Assembly (NCBI RefSeq): GCF_016862575.1
Contig: NZ_BONF01000008.1
Span: 1 to 64,000 of the forward strand
Direction of reading: 5' to 3'
Length of the DNA stretch: 64,000 nt
Source: Catellatospora bangladeshensis
GTDB lineage: Bacteria > Actinomycetota > Actinomycetes > Mycobacteriales > Micromonosporaceae
Each line of letters begins with the position of its first letter. The stretch's first letter is position 1. The position numbers and the translations under genes were made by a program. The notes under the pieces were generated by a model that made no database searches, was not told the DNA's origin, and saw only the letters and a program-made list of their open reading frames with translations. Positions 36,730 to 45,215 of this stretch are shown piece after piece.

Positions 36730-38085
36730 GTGCAAGACATCCTCGACGTGATCATGGAAGCGGAGGGCGCGGCCGATCCCGCCGCGCTCCTGCGGAGCCT
36801 GGCCGACGTGCCGGTGCCCGCCGCCTACCGGGGCATGGTGGTCCGCGAGGAGGACACCGCCATGTTCGACGGGCTGGCCACCCGCGACAAGGACCCGCGC
36901 AAGGCGCTCCACCTGCAGGAGGTGCCCGTCCCGGAGCTGGGTCCGGGCGAGGCGCTGATCGCGGTCATGGCCAGTGCGGTCAACTACAACACCGTGTGGA
37001 CGTCCATTTTCGAGCCGCTGCCGACGTTCGGCTTCCTGAAGAAGTACGGACGGTTGTCCGCGCTGACGAAGCGCCACGACCTGCCGTACCACGTGGTCGG
37101 TTCGGACGCGGCGGGCGTGGTGCTGCGCACCGGCGCGGGCGTGACGAAATGGCAGGCCGGGGACCAGGTCGTGGCGCACTGCCTCAACGTCGAGCTGGAG
37201 GACGCGACCGGCCACGACGACACGATGATGGACCCGCAGCAGCGCATCTGGGGCTTCGAGACCAACTTCGGCGGCCTGGCCGAGCTGGCCATCGTCAAGG
37301 CCAACCAGCTGATGCCCAAGCCCGCGCACCTGACCTGGGAGGAGGCGGCCAGCCCGGGGCTGGTCAACTCCACGGCGTACCGGCAGCTCGTCTCGCACCA
37401 CGGGGCCAACATGAAGCAGGGCGACGTGGTGCTGATCTGGGGCGCCAGCGGCGGTCTGGGCTCGTACGCGACGCAGATGGCGCTGAACGGCGGCGCGATC
37501 CCGGTGTGCGTGGTGTCCTCTCCGGAGAAGGCGGAGATCTGCCGGCGCATGGGCGCTGAGCTGGTCATCGACCGCGCGGCGGAGGGCTACCGGTTCTGGT
37601 CCGATGAGCACACTCAGGATCCGGGCGAGTGGAAGCGGTTCGGCGCGCGCATCCGCGAGCTGACCGGCGGCGACGACCCGGACATCGTGTTCGAGCACCC
37701 GGGCCGGGAGACGTTCGGCGCCAGCGTGTACGTGGCCAAGAAGGGCGGCACGATCGTCACCTGCGCCTCGACCAGCGGCTACGAGCACCAGTACGACAAC
37801 CGCTACCTGTGGATGTCGCTCAAGCGCATCGTGGGCAGCCACTTCGCGAACTACCGCGAGGCGTGGGAGGCCAACCGCCTGATCGACCTTGGACGGATCC
37901 ACCCGACGCTGTCCAAGACGTTCCCGATGGAGCAGACCGGCCAGGCGGCGTACGAGGTGCACCGCAACGCGCACCAGGGCAAGGTCGGCGTGCTGTGCCT
38001 GGCGCCCGAGGAGGGCCTCGGTGTGCGCGATCAGGAGAAGCGGGCCCGGCATCTGACGGCGATCAACCGCTTCCGCGGAGTGTGA
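36730..38085 (+). CDS. ccr: Crotonyl-CoA carboxylase/reductase
   Basis: A 451-residue member of the medium-chain dehydrogenase family, reductively carboxylating crotonyl-CoA to ethylmalonyl-CoA with NADPH and CO2. It has the long N-terminal region specific to Ccr, the NYNTVW segment with the substrate-site Asn, WGFETNFGG with the Phe-Glu pair of the CO2 site, and NADPH loop WGASGGLGSYATQ. No zinc-ligand set is present, as expected. GTG at 36730 has GGAGGTG 6-7 nt upstream. This is the defining enzyme of the ethylmalonyl-CoA pathway; in Streptomyces it also supplies polyketide extender units. Confidence 0.95.
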   Translation: MQDILDVIMEAEGAADPAALLRSLADVPVPAAYRGMVVREEDTAMFDGLATRDKDPRKALHLQEVPVPELGPGEALIAVMASAVNYNTVWTSIFEPLPTFGFLKKYGRLSALTKRHDLPYHVVGSDAAGVVLRTGAGVTKWQAGDQVVAHCLNVELEDATGHDDTMMDPQQRIWGFETNFGGLAELAIVKANQLMPKPAHLTWEEAASPGLVNSTAYRQLVSHHGANMKQGDVVLIWGASGGLGSYATQMALNGGAIPVCVVSSPEKAEICRRMGAELVIDRAAEGYRFWSDEHTQDPGEWKRFGARIRELTGGDDPDIVFEHPGRETFGASVYVAKKGGTIVTCASTSGYEHQYDNRYLWMSLKRIVGSHFANYREAWEANRLIDLGRIHPTLSKTFPMEQTGQAAYEVHRNAHQGKVGVLCLAPEEGLGVRDQEKRARHLTAINRFRGV

Positions 38086-38278
38086 CCCAAAGCTCACCCT
38101 TGGTGAGGTCGCGGATGGCGGAGGCGCAACGGCGCGCCTTCGCCATCCGGCATTTCCGACGAATTGGACTTTTGTTTTCTGGTGCGGATCTTCCAGCCGT
38201 AAATCGACCCATACTCCGAGGGCGAAAGTACGCCCGGTCCCTTGCGCGACACCCAGGGTCATCTGCGAGTATGTGCCA

Positions 38279-39508
38279 ATGTCCCAGCAGCCCTCCTCCG
38301 TCGCGTTCTTCGATGGCGCGAACACCCAACAAGACTTCACAGTCGTCCTGCGTGGTTTCGACCGCGAACAGGTAAACGCGTTTGTCGGCCGTCTGAACGC
38401 TCAGCTTGCCCAGTCGGAGCAGGCACGTGCGGAGGCCGAGCAGCGCATGAACGACGCCCAGCGTCGTCTGCGCCAGGCTGAGCAGCGGCTCAACTCGGTG
38501 GAGCAGAAGCTCACCGACACGAGCAAGCAGCTGGAAGAGAACAGCCGCCCCACCCTGTCCGGTCTCGGCACGCGCGTGGAGCAGATCCTGCGCCTCGCCG
38601 AGGAGCAGGCCAACGACCACCGCGGCGAGTCCAAGCGTGAGTCGGAGGGCATCCTCTCCGCCGCCCGCCTGGAGGCCCGCGAGATCACCGACAAGGCGCG
38701 CGCCGAGGCCGCCGCCATGAAGGCGACCGCCGAGCGCGAGGCCGGCAACCTGCGCACCGCCGTCGAGCGGGAGGCCGCCGAGGTCCGGGTCCAGGCCCGC
38801 CGCGAGGCCGACACGCTGCGCGCGGACGCCGACCGCGAGACCAAGCAGCTGCGCACCGCCACCTCGCACGAGGTCGCCGAGCTGAAGGCCACCGTCGAGC
38901 GCGAGGTCGCTACGCTGCGCGCCACCGCCGAGCGGGAGATCACCCAGCTGCGCGCCAAGGCCGCCCGCGAGGCGGAGGAGAAGCGCGCCGAGGCCTCCAA
39001 GATGCTGGCCGACGCCCGGGACAAGCGCGACAAGGACCTGCAGGCCCTCCAGCTCGAGCTGGCCGAGCGCCGCGAGAAGTCCGAGCGCGAGGAGTCGCAG
39101 CGCCACTCCGCCGCCGTCGCCGCCACGCAGAAGCTGGTCGGCGAGGCCGAGGAGCGCGCCCGCGCCGCCGAGGACCGGGCCAAGGAGATCGAGCAGCGCG
39201 CCGAGGCCCGCCGCGTCGAGTCCGAGCGCACCGCGACCGAGACCACGGAGAAGGCCCGCGCCGCCGCCGAGAAGGCCGTCAACGAGGCCAAGGCCGAGGC
39301 GCACCGCCTGGTGACCGAGGCGCGCAACGAGGCGGAGCTGACCACCACCGCCGCGCGGCGCGAGGTCGAGGACCTCACCCGCCAGAAGAACGCCGTCACC
39401 GCCCAGCTCGGCCAGATGCTGTCCGGCCTGGCCGGCATCGTCCCCGGCGTGGGCGCCCCGGCGGCCGCTCCGGCGGAGGAGAAGCCGAAGGCCGAGAAGG
39501 CCGAATAA
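38279..39508 (+). CDS. DivIVA-like coiled-coil protein (Scy/FilP-type), first of two paralogues
   Basis: A 409-residue protein. The N-terminal DivIVA-like domain has DFTVVLRGFDREQVNAFVGRL and is followed by almost continuous Arg/Glu/Ala-rich coiled coil (about 40-380). A conserved LGTRVEQILRLAEEQA box lies near residue 100, and a Pro/Ala/Lys tail ends the protein. Such proteins assemble filaments or polar scaffolds that organise tip growth. As I recall, the Streptomyces scy/filP pair lies beside the same epimerase and thiolase genes, which supports this identity. ATG at 38279 is chosen; GTG two codons upstream is possible. Older databases call it cellulose-binding, which the sequence does not support. 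Confidence 0.8.
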   Translation: MSQQPSSVAFFDGANTQQDFTVVLRGFDREQVNAFVGRLNAQLAQSEQARAEAEQRMNDAQRRLRQAEQRLNSVEQKLTDTSKQLEENSRPTLSGLGTRVEQILRLAEEQANDHRGESKRESEGILSAARLEAREITDKARAEAAAMKATAEREAGNLRTAVEREAAEVRVQARREADTLRADADRETKQLRTATSHEVAELKATVEREVATLRATAEREITQLRAKAAREAEEKRAEASKMLADARDKRDKDLQALQLELAERREKSEREESQRHSAAVAATQKLVGEAEERARAAEDRAKEIEQRAEARRVESERTATETTEKARAAAEKAVNEAKAEAHRLVTEARNEAELTTTAARREVEDLTRQKNAVTAQLGQMLSGLAGIVPGVGAPAAAPAEEKPKAEKAE

Positions 39509-39586
39509 CGATCCGACCCGGATTCGATCACGCCGCGCCCGGCAGCCGTCGGACGCGGCGTGACTCTTTATGTGAAGATGGACCGC

Positions 39587-40972
39587 ATGTCGCACGGCGG
39601 AGACCTGTTCGCGCTCGGTGAGGGCGTCGCATCCGAACCCAGCTTCGACATAGCCCTGCGGGGCTATGACAAGAAGCAGGTTGACCGTTACGTAACGCAG
39701 GTCGAATCGGACCTGTCCACCCTCGCCGCCGAGCGAGATCAGGCCTTCTCGCAGGTGCAGGCGCTCGCCGGCCAGGTGCAGCAGCTGCAGCTGGAGCTGT
39801 CCGACGCCGCCCGCCGCGCCGTGCCGTCCCGCGTCTCGTTCCGCCACCTCGGGGCCCGCGTGGAGCAGATCCTCTCGCTGGCCGAGGACCAGGCCGAGGC
39901 GCTGCGTGAGGGTGCCCAGCAGGAGATCGCCGACCAGCGCGCCGAGGCCGAGCGGCTGCTCGCCGACGCCCGTGAGCGCGCGGCGACCGCCAGCCGCGAC
40001 TTCGACCTCGCGCTGGCCCAGCGCCGCAACGAGGAGCGCAAGGAGGAGGAGCGCCGCCGCGCCGAGCTCGGCGACGAGACCCAGCGGCTGCGCACCGAGG
40101 CCCGCGAGCTGCTCACACATACCCAGACCGAGGCGCAGGCGCTGCGCACCGCCGCCGCGCAGGAGGCCGCGTCGCGCCGGATGCAGGCCGAGAAGGAGAT
40201 CGCCACGGCCCGCACCGAGGCCGAGCAGTACGCCGCCACCCACCGCGCTCAGGCCGAGCAGCAGCTCGCCGCGGCTCAGGCCGAGGCCGAGCAGCGCAAG
40301 CTGGCCGCCCTGGCCGACGCCGCCCAGGCGGTCGCCGCAGCCCGTGCCGAGGCGGAGCAGCTGCTCGCCGCGGCCCGCGTCGAGGCCGAGCGGCAGGTGG
40401 CCGAGGCCGCCGCCGCGGCGACCCAGCGCACCGACGAGGCCGAGAAGCAGGTCGCCCTGGCCAAGGGCCGCGCCGCTGCCGAGCAGGCCGCCCTGGAGAA
40501 CACCCAGCAGCAGTACGCCGAGGGCCAGTCCCGGCTGGACGCCATGCGCACCGACATCACGCAGATCGAGCGGCGCCTGGCCGAGCTGAAGCAGCAGCTG
40601 CACGGCGAGCTGGAGCGGCTGTCCAAGGCGCAGCGCGAGGCGGAGGAGGCCGAGCGCCGCCGCGCCGAGGCCGTCCGCGCCGCCGACGAGGCGGGCAAGC
40701 CCGCGGCGGTCCCGGCCGCGCCCGTCGACGAGGAGAAGACGCAGACCATCGCCATGCCCGCCCCCGTGCCGCCGACCCAGCCCACGGCCCCGCACGGCGC
40801 GCTGGCCCAGTCGGGCGCGGCTCACCCGGCTCAGCCTGCCGCCGCTCCGGCGGCCCCGGCCGGTGCGAACGGCACGGCTCCGGCGCAGCAGGCCGGCGAC
40901 GAGCCGACGATCATGCTCGGCGGCAACGAGCCGACGATCAGCCTGACCGGCGACAGCGCCGAGGCCAAGTAG
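39587..40972 (+). CDS. DivIVA-like coiled-coil protein (Scy/FilP-type), second paralogue
   Basis: A 461-residue protein with the same plan as its upstream neighbour. It has the N-terminal FDIALRGYDKKQVDRYVTQVE motif, the LGARVEQILSLAEDQAEAL box near residue 95, and long coiled coil to about residue 375. It then has a Pro/Ala-rich tail ending in a duplicated DEPTI(M/S)L motif. The acidic duplicate (GDEPTIMLGG, GNEPTISLTG) may be a docking or phosphorylation site. ATG at 39587 is preferred; ATG at 39578 is also possible. A bidirectional terminator follows. Confidence 0.8.
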   Translation: MSHGGDLFALGEGVASEPSFDIALRGYDKKQVDRYVTQVESDLSTLAAERDQAFSQVQALAGQVQQLQLELSDAARRAVPSRVSFRHLGARVEQILSLAEDQAEALREGAQQEIADQRAEAERLLADARERAATASRDFDLALAQRRNEERKEEERRRAELGDETQRLRTEARELLTHTQTEAQALRTAAAQEAASRRMQAEKEIATARTEAEQYAATHRAQAEQQLAAAQAEAEQRKLAALADAAQAVAAARAEAEQLLAAARVEAERQVAEAAAAATQRTDEAEKQVALAKGRAAAEQAALENTQQQYAEGQSRLDAMRTDITQIERRLAELKQQLHGELERLSKAQREAEEAERRRAEAVRAADEAGKPAAVPAAPVDEEKTQTIAMPAPVPPTQPTAPHGALAQSGAAHPAQPAAAPAAPAGANGTAPAQQAGDEPTIMLGGNEPTISLTGDSAEAK

Positions 40973-40979
40973 TCAGCCG

Positions 40980-41032
40980 AACGGCCGGCGACCCAGGGGA
41001 TGCATCCGCATCATCCCGGGTTGCCGGCCGTT
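40980..41032. terminator. Bidirectional hairpin between convergent genes
   Basis: Fifteen-base arms (40980-40994 and 41018-41032) pair with a single wobble, and the loop can form an inner stem. It lies 8 nt after the coiled-coil gene and 24 nt before the end of the hydrolase gene on the other strand. Confidence 0.75.
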
Positions 41033-41055
41033 TCGCGTTCCGTCCGCCCGGCGGG

Positions 41056-41835
41056 TCAGCGCGGCTTGTCGGCGAAGGCGGCGACGGTGCGGTCCGCGTA
41101 CGCGCTGGCGTCGCCGTACTCCATCGGGCCGTCCCAGTCCTTGGGGAGCGGGACGGGGACCTGGGGGGCGACCCGCCGCACGATCTCGTCCAGCACCGTC
41201 TCGGCGTCGCCGACCCACAGGTGCTTCGCGCCGGGCACGCCCACCACCTCGGCGTGCGGGATCGCCGCGAAGCGCTCCTTGGCCTCGGCCGGGCGCAGGT
41301 AGTCGTCGTGCTCCGGCACCAGCGCGGTCACGGGGCGGCCGGCGTCGGCCCATACCGCCAGATCCTCGGGTTTGCTGTAGCGCAGCGGCGGGGACAGCAG
41401 GATCGCGCCGGAGATCGCCGGGTCGCAGCCGTACTTGAGCGCCAGGTCGGTGCCGAAGGACCAGCCGACCAGCCACCGGTTCGGCAGCTCGTGGAACTCG
41501 GCGTACTCGATCGCGGCGGCGACGTCGAAGCGCTCGCCCACCGCGTTGTCGAAGGCGCCCTCGCTGGTGCCCCGCACGCTGCTGGTGCCCCGGCTGTTGA
41601 ACCGCAGCACCGCGAACCCGGCCAGCGCGGGCAGCCGCCAGGCGGCCTTGCGGTAGACGTGGCTGTCCATCATGCCGCCGTGCGTGGGCAGCGGGTGCAG
41701 GCAGATCAGGGTGGCGACCGGGTCGCGGTCGGCCGGCAGGGCCAGCTCCCCGACCAGCGTCAGCCCGTCGGCGGTCTGCAGTTCGATGTCCTCGCGGCGG
41801 GCGGGCAGGATCGAGTTGGCACGGATCGCGGTCAC
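41056..41835 (-). CDS. Alpha/beta hydrolase (dienelactone-hydrolase/YfbB-like serine hydrolase)
   Basis: A 259-residue soluble alpha/beta hydrolase. The nucleophile elbow is GWSFGTD, the oxyanion region is HPLPTHGG, and His in GAKHLWVG completes the triad with an upstream Asp (PEHDDYL). No signal peptide is seen. The substrate is unknown; an ester or thioester of small size is likely. GTG at 41835 has a weak ribosome site. Confidence 0.85.
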   Translation of the reverse strand: MTAIRANSILPARREDIELQTADGLTLVGELALPADRDPVATLICLHPLPTHGGMMDSHVYRKAAWRLPALAGFAVLRFNSRGTSSVRGTSEGAFDNAVGERFDVAAAIEYAEFHELPNRWLVGWSFGTDLALKYGCDPAISGAILLSPPLRYSKPEDLAVWADAGRPVTALVPEHDDYLRPAEAKERFAAIPHAEVVGVPGAKHLWVGDAETVLDEIVRRVAPQVPVPLPKDWDGPMEYGDASAYADRTVAAFADKPR

Positions 41836-41901
41836 GCCTACAGTCTGCCCGCGCGAGACCCCGCGGAACCCCCCACCGTCGCGGTCGTCACATCCCCGCG
41901 C

Positions 41902-42225
41902 TCACCCGTAACGGGGCGCGTTGCGGGACCGTTCGACGTTTGGTTTGCGCTGGTGACGGCCCCGCCAGCAGTTCGTGTGCCAGTGCCGCCGGTCACCGGC
42001 GTCGCCCCAGCCCTCCGACGGCCACGCCACCACGTGCGGCACCCCCGGCCGGATCTCCTGGTGGCACCCCGGGCACCGGTACGTCTTGTCGGACGTCTCG
42101 CCGCTCAGATGCCGGACGGTGAACTCACCGTCCGGATCGTCGCGCACGTACTCGATCCCGCGCCGGGACATGGCCTCGTCGAGATCGCGCTCGGGGCGAT
42201 CCCTGTGGTTCCGACGCGGACTCAT
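41902..42225 (-). CDS. Small zinc-ribbon-like protein
   Basis: A 107-residue basic protein. CPGCHQEI and a downstream HWHTNCWRGRH could bind zinc through Cys-x2-Cys and His/Cys pairs. The N-terminal SPRRNHRDRPERDLDEAMSR region is charged. Relatives in Actinobacteria are often labelled ATP/GTP-binding protein without clear reason. ATG at 42225 has GAGG a few bases upstream. It lies 22 nt beyond the end of the dehydrogenase gene on the same strand and may be cotranscribed with it. Confidence 0.72.
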   Translation of the reverse strand: MSPRRNHRDRPERDLDEAMSRRGIEYVRDDPDGEFTVRHLSGETSDKTYRCPGCHQEIRPGVPHVVAWPSEGWGDAGDRRHWHTNCWRGRHQRKPNVERSRNAPRYG

Positions 42226-42247
42226 GTCCTCAACAGTACGGCGTGGC

Positions 42248-44041
42248 TCAGCGGTGGGTGTGGTCGCGGAAGCCCCGGCCGGTCTTGCGGCCGAGGTAAC
42301 CGGCGGTGACCAGGTGCTCCAGCAGCGGCGCCGGGGAGAAGCCCGGCTCACGCAGCTCCAGGTACAGCTCGCGCTGGATGGCCAGCGACACGTCCAGGCC
42401 GACCACGTCGAGCAGCTCGAACGGGCCCATGGGGTAGCCGCAGCCGAGCTTCATGGCGGCGTCGATGTCGTCGGCACTGGAGTAGCTGGCCTCCAGCATC
42501 TTCACCGCGTCGTTCAGGTACGGGAAGAGCAGCGCGTTGACGATGAAGCCGGCCCGGTCTGCGCAGCCCACGGCGGTCTTGCCCAGGCTGGACACGACGG
42601 CGTTCGCGGTGTCCAGGACGGCCTGGCTGGTGCGGATGGTGCTGACCACCTCGACCAGCGGCATCACCTGGGCGGGGTTGAAGAAGTGCAGGCCGACCAC
42701 GTCGGCGGGACGGTGGGTGGCCATGGCGCACTCGACCACCGGCAGGCTGGAGGTGGTGGTGGCCAGCACGGTGCCGGGCTTGCAGATCTCGTCGAGGCTG
42801 GCGAACAGGGCCTTCTTGACGCTCAGCTCCTCCACCACGGCCTCGACGACCAGGTCCACGTCGGCGAGGTGGTCGAGGTTGGTGGACCAGGTGATCCGGC
42901 CGACGGCAGCGTCGCGCTCGGCCTCGGTGAGCTTGCCGCGCACCACGCCCTTGTTGAGCGAGGTCTTCACGGACTCGCAGACCTTCGCGGACTTCTCCGC
43001 GCCGCGGGTCACGCTGAGCACCTCGTACCCGGCCTTGGCGAACACCTCGATGATGCCGGTGGCCATGGTGCCGGAGCCGACCACGCCGACGGTGCCCACC
43101 GGGCGAGCACCCGCGGCCCGCTCACCGGCGGCCGGGGTCAGCTCGTCGGCGACCACGACGGGCGAGCCCGCCTTCTCGTACGTGTAGAAGCCGCGGCCGG
43201 ACTTGCGGCCCAGCAGGCCCGCGGTGACCATCTGCTTGAGCAGCGGCGCGGGCGCGTGGCGGCGGTCGCGGCCACCGCGGCGGTACATCGTGTCGAGGAT
43301 CTCGTACGCTGTGTCGAGGCCGATCAGGTCCATCAGCGCGAGCGGGCCCATGGGCAGGCCGCAGCCCTGCTTCATGGCCGCGTCGATGTCCTCGCGGGTG
43401 GCGTAGTGGTTCTCGAACATGGTCACGGCGTGGTTCAGGTAGCCGAACAGCAGCGCGTTGGCGATGAAGCCGGCCCGGTCGCTGATGGTGACGTCGACCT
43501 TGCCGAGGCGGGCGCACAGCGCCTCCACGTCGGCGACGACCTCGGGCGCGGTCACCACGGTCCGGATGATCTCGACGAGCTTCATCACCGGTGCGGGGTT
43601 GAAGAAGTGGACGCCGATCACCTGGTTGGGCCGGTGCGTGGCGACCGAGATCTCGGTGACCGACAGCGAGCTGGTGTTGGTCGCGAGGATGGTGTGCGGC
43701 GGGCAGACCTTGTCCAGCTCGGCGAAGATCGCCTGCTTGAGGTCCAGGTGCTCGGGCACCGCCTCGATCACGAAGTCGACGCTGTGCAGGGCGGCCAGGC
43801 CGACCTGGAAGTCGACCCGCGCGTGCAGCGCGTCCCGGTCGGACTCGGACAGCTTGCCCTTGGCCACCGCGCGGTCGGTGGAGCCGGTGAGGTTCGCCCG
43901 GCCGCGCTCCAGCGCACCCTCGCTGATCTCGACGGCCACCACGTTCAGGCCGTTGCGCGCGAACACCTCGACGATGCCGGCGCCCATGGTGCCGAGGCCG
44001 ACCACACCCACCGTGTTGATCTCGCGAGCCACAGTGCCCAT
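42248..44041 (-). CDS. Tandem-duplicated 3-hydroxyacyl-CoA dehydrogenase
   Basis: A 597-residue protein made of two complete dehydrogenase units. Unit 1 has the NAD loop GLGTMGAG, LATNTSSL, HFFNPAPVMKLVEI and DRAGFIANALL. Unit 2 starts near residue 315 and repeats all of these: GSGTMATG, LATTTSSL, HFFNPAQVMPLVEV and DRAGFIVNALL. Ser, His, Glu and Asn of the active site are thus present in both halves. It oxidises (S)-3-hydroxyacyl-CoA, or reduces acetoacetyl-CoA in the biosynthetic direction. ATG at 44041 is chosen with GGGAG upstream; the shared 16-bp operator begins only 9 nt upstream, so a bound repressor would block initiation directly. Confidence 0.9.
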   Translation of the reverse strand: MGTVAREINTVGVVGLGTMGAGIVEVFARNGLNVVAVEISEGALERGRANLTGSTDRAVAKGKLSESDRDALHARVDFQVGLAALHSVDFVIEAVPEHLDLKQAIFAELDKVCPPHTILATNTSSLSVTEISVATHRPNQVIGVHFFNPAPVMKLVEIIRTVVTAPEVVADVEALCARLGKVDVTISDRAGFIANALLFGYLNHAVTMFENHYATREDIDAAMKQGCGLPMGPLALMDLIGLDTAYEILDTMYRRGGRDRRHAPAPLLKQMVTAGLLGRKSGRGFYTYEKAGSPVVVADELTPAAGERAAGARPVGTVGVVGSGTMATGIIEVFAKAGYEVLSVTRGAEKSAKVCESVKTSLNKGVVRGKLTEAERDAAVGRITWSTNLDHLADVDLVVEAVVEELSVKKALFASLDEICKPGTVLATTTSSLPVVECAMATHRPADVVGLHFFNPAQVMPLVEVVSTIRTSQAVLDTANAVVSSLGKTAVGCADRAGFIVNALLFPYLNDAVKMLEASYSSADDIDAAMKLGCGYPMGPFELLDVVGLDVSLAIQRELYLELREPGFSPAPLLEHLVTAGYLGRKTGRGFRDHTHR

Positions 44042-44049
44042 CCCATCTC

Positions 44050-44065
44050 CCGAACGATCGCTAAG
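44050..44065. promoter_or_regulatory. Shared 16-bp operator, site iii (duplicated dehydrogenase)
   Basis: CCGAACGATCGCTAAG, a 15/16 match to the icmA site, 9-24 nt upstream of the start codon. It overlaps the region where the ribosome site and early transcript lie. Confidence 0.6.
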
Positions 44066-44151
44066 GTTACTCGGGAGTCTGCCACGGGGCCTGCGATCGC
44101 ACATCGTGTGGCCGAAGTGAACATAGCCACTCGTGAGCCTACGGGACGGGG

Positions 44152-45045
44152 TCAGGCGCCGTCCCGGATCGCGGCGGCGACGGCCGCGGCGCCCGCGCCG
44201 CCGATGGTGATCGTGTAGTGGTTGACGTCGGGGATGTCACGCTCCACCGTGCCCGGCAGCCACTCGGCCGCCCGGCCCGGGGTGTAGAGCGGGGCGTCGG
44301 GCTGGTTGAACATGCCGCGCGGGGCGCGCAGGAACAGCGCCGGGCGCGGCAGCGCCGCCGGTGACATGCCCGGCAGCGCGTACAGGTCCTGGCCGTCGCG
44401 CACCGCCGCCTCCATCCGGCACGCCGACCGCAGCTCCGGCTCCTGACCCACCAGGTCGTACGCGATGTACGCGTCCGCGCCCTCGGGCCACGGGTCGAAG
44501 GACGGGTGCGCCCGCCACAGCGCCGCGTGCTCGGCCCGGCTCGGGAACGTCATGTCCAGCCGCGCGAACACGGCGCCGACGGTGTCCGCGATCGCCTTCT
44601 CCAGCACCTCCGGCCCGGCGGCCGGGTCAACGCCCGGCGGCAGCGTCAGCGGCGCGCCGCCGTCGACCAGGATCAGGCGCTCCACCAGCTCCGGGTAACG
44701 GCGCGCGGTCTCGGCGGCGACGAAGCCGCCCATGGAGTGCCCGGCCAGCGGGACGGGGCCGTCGGCGTACGCCCGGATCACCGCGGCGACGTCCGCGGCG
44801 TGCTCGGCCATGCCGTAGGGGCCGGGCAGCTCGCGGCTGCCGCCGCGCCCGCGCAGGTCCACCGCGACGAGCCGGTGATCGCGGCCCAGCTCCTGCGCGA
44901 CCAGCGTCCAGGCGACGTGCGACGAGGTGATGCCGTGCACGGCCACCACGACCGGCCCGGACTCACCCCACACGCCGACGCGCAGCTCACCGCCGCGCAC
45001 CGGGACGCTTTCCAGCCGGAACGCCACCTCGGACTTCCCGCCCAT
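44152..45045 (-). CDS. Alpha/beta hydrolase
   Basis: A 297-residue hydrolase with oxyanion motif HGITSSH, nucleophile elbow GHSMGGF (Ser), acid Asp in the SFDPW or RAPRG region and His in DVNHYTI. The sequence is close to epoxide-hydrolase/haloperoxidase-like esterases of unknown substrate. ATG at 45045 is chosen since GGGAGG lies 6 nt upstream; an ATG two codons earlier would sit directly on that site. It is divergent from the RNA ligase gene. Confidence 0.85.
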   Translation of the reverse strand: MGGKSEVAFRLESVPVRGGELRVGVWGESGPVVVAVHGITSSHVAWTLVAQELGRDHRLVAVDLRGRGGSRELPGPYGMAEHAADVAAVIRAYADGPVPLAGHSMGGFVAAETARRYPELVERLILVDGGAPLTLPPGVDPAAGPEVLEKAIADTVGAVFARLDMTFPSRAEHAALWRAHPSFDPWPEGADAYIAYDLVGQEPELRSACRMEAAVRDGQDLYALPGMSPAALPRPALFLRAPRGMFNQPDAPLYTPGRAAEWLPGTVERDIPDVNHYTITIGGAGAAAVAAAIRDGA

Positions 45046-45215
45046 CGCCATCCTCCCAACTCGCGCCACCAGCGCATGAACTGCGCGACCGCTCGCCCGT
45101 GCGGCGGATGCTGCCACATCGTGCGCGCCGAAGCAGTGGCTGCGGGCCACATAACCGGACCGCTGGGCGGTAATCGCGTTGCCCCGGGACCGTCCGGATC
45201 GGGACCATGCTCGGC

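Noticed and set aside
38145-38278. A small gene in the relatively AT-rich stretch before the coiled-coil genes
   Set aside because: No frame with a credible start and ribosome site; it looks like a promoter region.
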